Of a stretch of 64,000 bases of DNA, positions 63,173-64,000 are shown in pieces. The position numbers and the translations under genes were made by a program. Under the pieces are notes generated by a model. It was given only the letters and a program-made list of their open reading frames with translations, was not told the DNA's origin and made no database searches. Position 1 is the stretch's first letter, and each line of letters opens with the position of its first letter. The stretch lies in NCBI GenBank assembly GCA_019916065.1, contig CM034233.1, positions 41,766,862 to 41,830,861 on the forward strand. The letters run 5' to 3'. This DNA comes from Vitellaria paradoxa (lineage: Eukaryota > Streptophyta > Magnoliopsida > Ericales > Sapotaceae).

Positions 63173-64000
63173 AATGAAATTAGAATGTAGTTGTACTTGT
63201 ATCATAGTAGGTTAGGATAGGATTTATTTTTCTTTCTTTTCTTTTCTTTTTTTCCTTGTTTTAGAATCTTTTTTTTTGAGTCTAAATCTTCTTTAGGTAT
63301 TTCAAACAACATAGATTAAATTTTGAAAAGAAACAATCAATGGTCCGGACCCCCTAGACCAAAGGGTCTAGACCATAGTGTACATGCTGAACCGGTTGTT
63401 GAAGTGATAATGTTAGACGGTCCGAACCCCCTACCCGAGACGGTTCAGACCCTGCAACTTCTTAAAACCCACAATTTGGCCCCTTTATGCCCTAGATCCT
63501 CTCTTGTAACTCCAATTCCTCTCAAGCCTGCTCTTCTTATTCGGCGATTCCTTCAAAATCCAACTCTTTTGGTGGTTGTTTAGCATCTTTCAGCTCTTAA
63601 ATTTGCGTCTAGGCTGCCCAAGGTATGCTTCTTTCAAGATTTGAGCCCTAGGTAGTTTATATGTTCATTCTTCCTTAAGCCCGAGCTTCAAAGCACCAAG
63701 GGTTCTAAATTTCTTGCATAAGGGAGCTCTATTTTGAGTTCTTAACAATTGGTAGGAAGGAACTATTCATCTTGAGTGAATTCCTTCACCTTCTACCACT
63801 CTCCCTCACCGTGGGTCACAACTTGGGTTCAAGGGTTCAAAGAACCCAATGTTTTAACTTGTTCTTAATTTTCAAAAGTCTTATTTTACAATTAACATTG
63901 GGAATTTGTTAATCGAATCTATGGTGGATGTTGCATGGCCGCCAAGATTGTTGAATTTGTTGAACCCAAGTCATGGTGGATGATGTATGGCCACCATAAG
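63173..64000 (+). other. Athila E leader downstream of pol
   Basis: Non-coding in the window. Contains TGGTCCGGACC-type pairs (63341-63381, 63418-63450), a T-rich tract (63222-63276) and two ATGGTGGATG(T/A)TG(C/T)ATGGCC repeats at 63921-64000. The same landmarks, in the same order, precede the third ORF of element A (15574-16497 on the minus strand), so a PF20167-like ORF is expected about 100 bp beyond the window. Confidence 0.65.

Noticed and set aside
1..64000. Intact host gene, tRNA/rRNA gene or CRISPR array
   Set aside because: None seen. Every well-supported coding stretch is assigned to a transposable element or to a fragment inside one.

Overview
The window looks like plant nuclear DNA, most likely repeat-dense heterochromatin of a flowering plant (probably a dicot). 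Almost every recognisable coding stretch belongs to a plant transposable-element lineage: Athila-type Ty3/gypsy, a Ty1/copia element with a SIRE/Maximus-like gag, L1-type LINEs whose ORF1 has a DUF4283 domain, an RTE LINE, a CACTA transposon, a Helitron, PIF/Harbinger MITEs and a tRNA-derived SINE. I found no intact host gene, rRNA, tRNA gene or CRISPR array. The only host-gene material is two short fragments, a UGT85-like glycosyltransferase and a WD40 protein, carried inside the CACTA element. All assignments come from reading motifs by eye; no database search was run.

Layout from left to right. (1) 1-22939: Athila element A on the minus strand. From right to left it has a 5' LTR remnant, PBS, gag, protease, RT, RNase H, integrase, a leader, and a downstream third ORF resembling the 'putative plant transposon protein' domain (PF20167-like). 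That third ORF is split by a 14.4-kb CACTA element (795-15205, TSD ACT). The CACTA carries tandemly amplified subterminal repeats, an inverted-repeat cluster, an RTE tail, the two captured host fragments, and a full-length L1 LINE (8893-14786) with both ORFs open and a perfect 15-bp TSD. (2) 22940-28000: Athila element B (minus), cut off in RT by element A. (3) 28000-30690: two gypsy-type LTR remnants. (4) 30724-37375: an old minus-strand LINE, interrupted by a second 5'-truncated LINE, a 1.4-kb Helitron and a 260-bp MITE. (5) 37470-43146: a copia element that has lost the RT catalytic half and RNase H. (6) 43147-44990: another minus-strand LINE relic with a MITE. (7) 44990-55980: Athila element D (plus), broken by an ORF1-only LINE, a SINE, a 2.9-kb solo LTR and a 35-bp micro-LINE. 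(8) 55985-64000: Athila element E (plus), fairly complete through integrase and leaving the window just before its expected third ORF.

The insertions can be ordered. In several cases target-site duplications (TSDs) and the host reading frame agree on the exact boundary (CACTA, Helitron, MITE, micro-LINE, LINE-in-LINE). The youngest-looking unit is the intact LINE at 8893-14786. The Athila and copia coding regions are decayed, mostly by Trp-to-TAG and Gln-to-TAG stops and small frameshifts, as expected of silenced, methylated copies.

No new defence or metabolic system is evident. The points most worth following are the CACTA with captured gene fragments, the PF20167-like ORF downstream of Athila pol, the ORF1-only LINE, the shared AUGA overlap between LINE ORFs, and the recurrent TGGTCCGGACCA palindromes in Athila non-coding regions.
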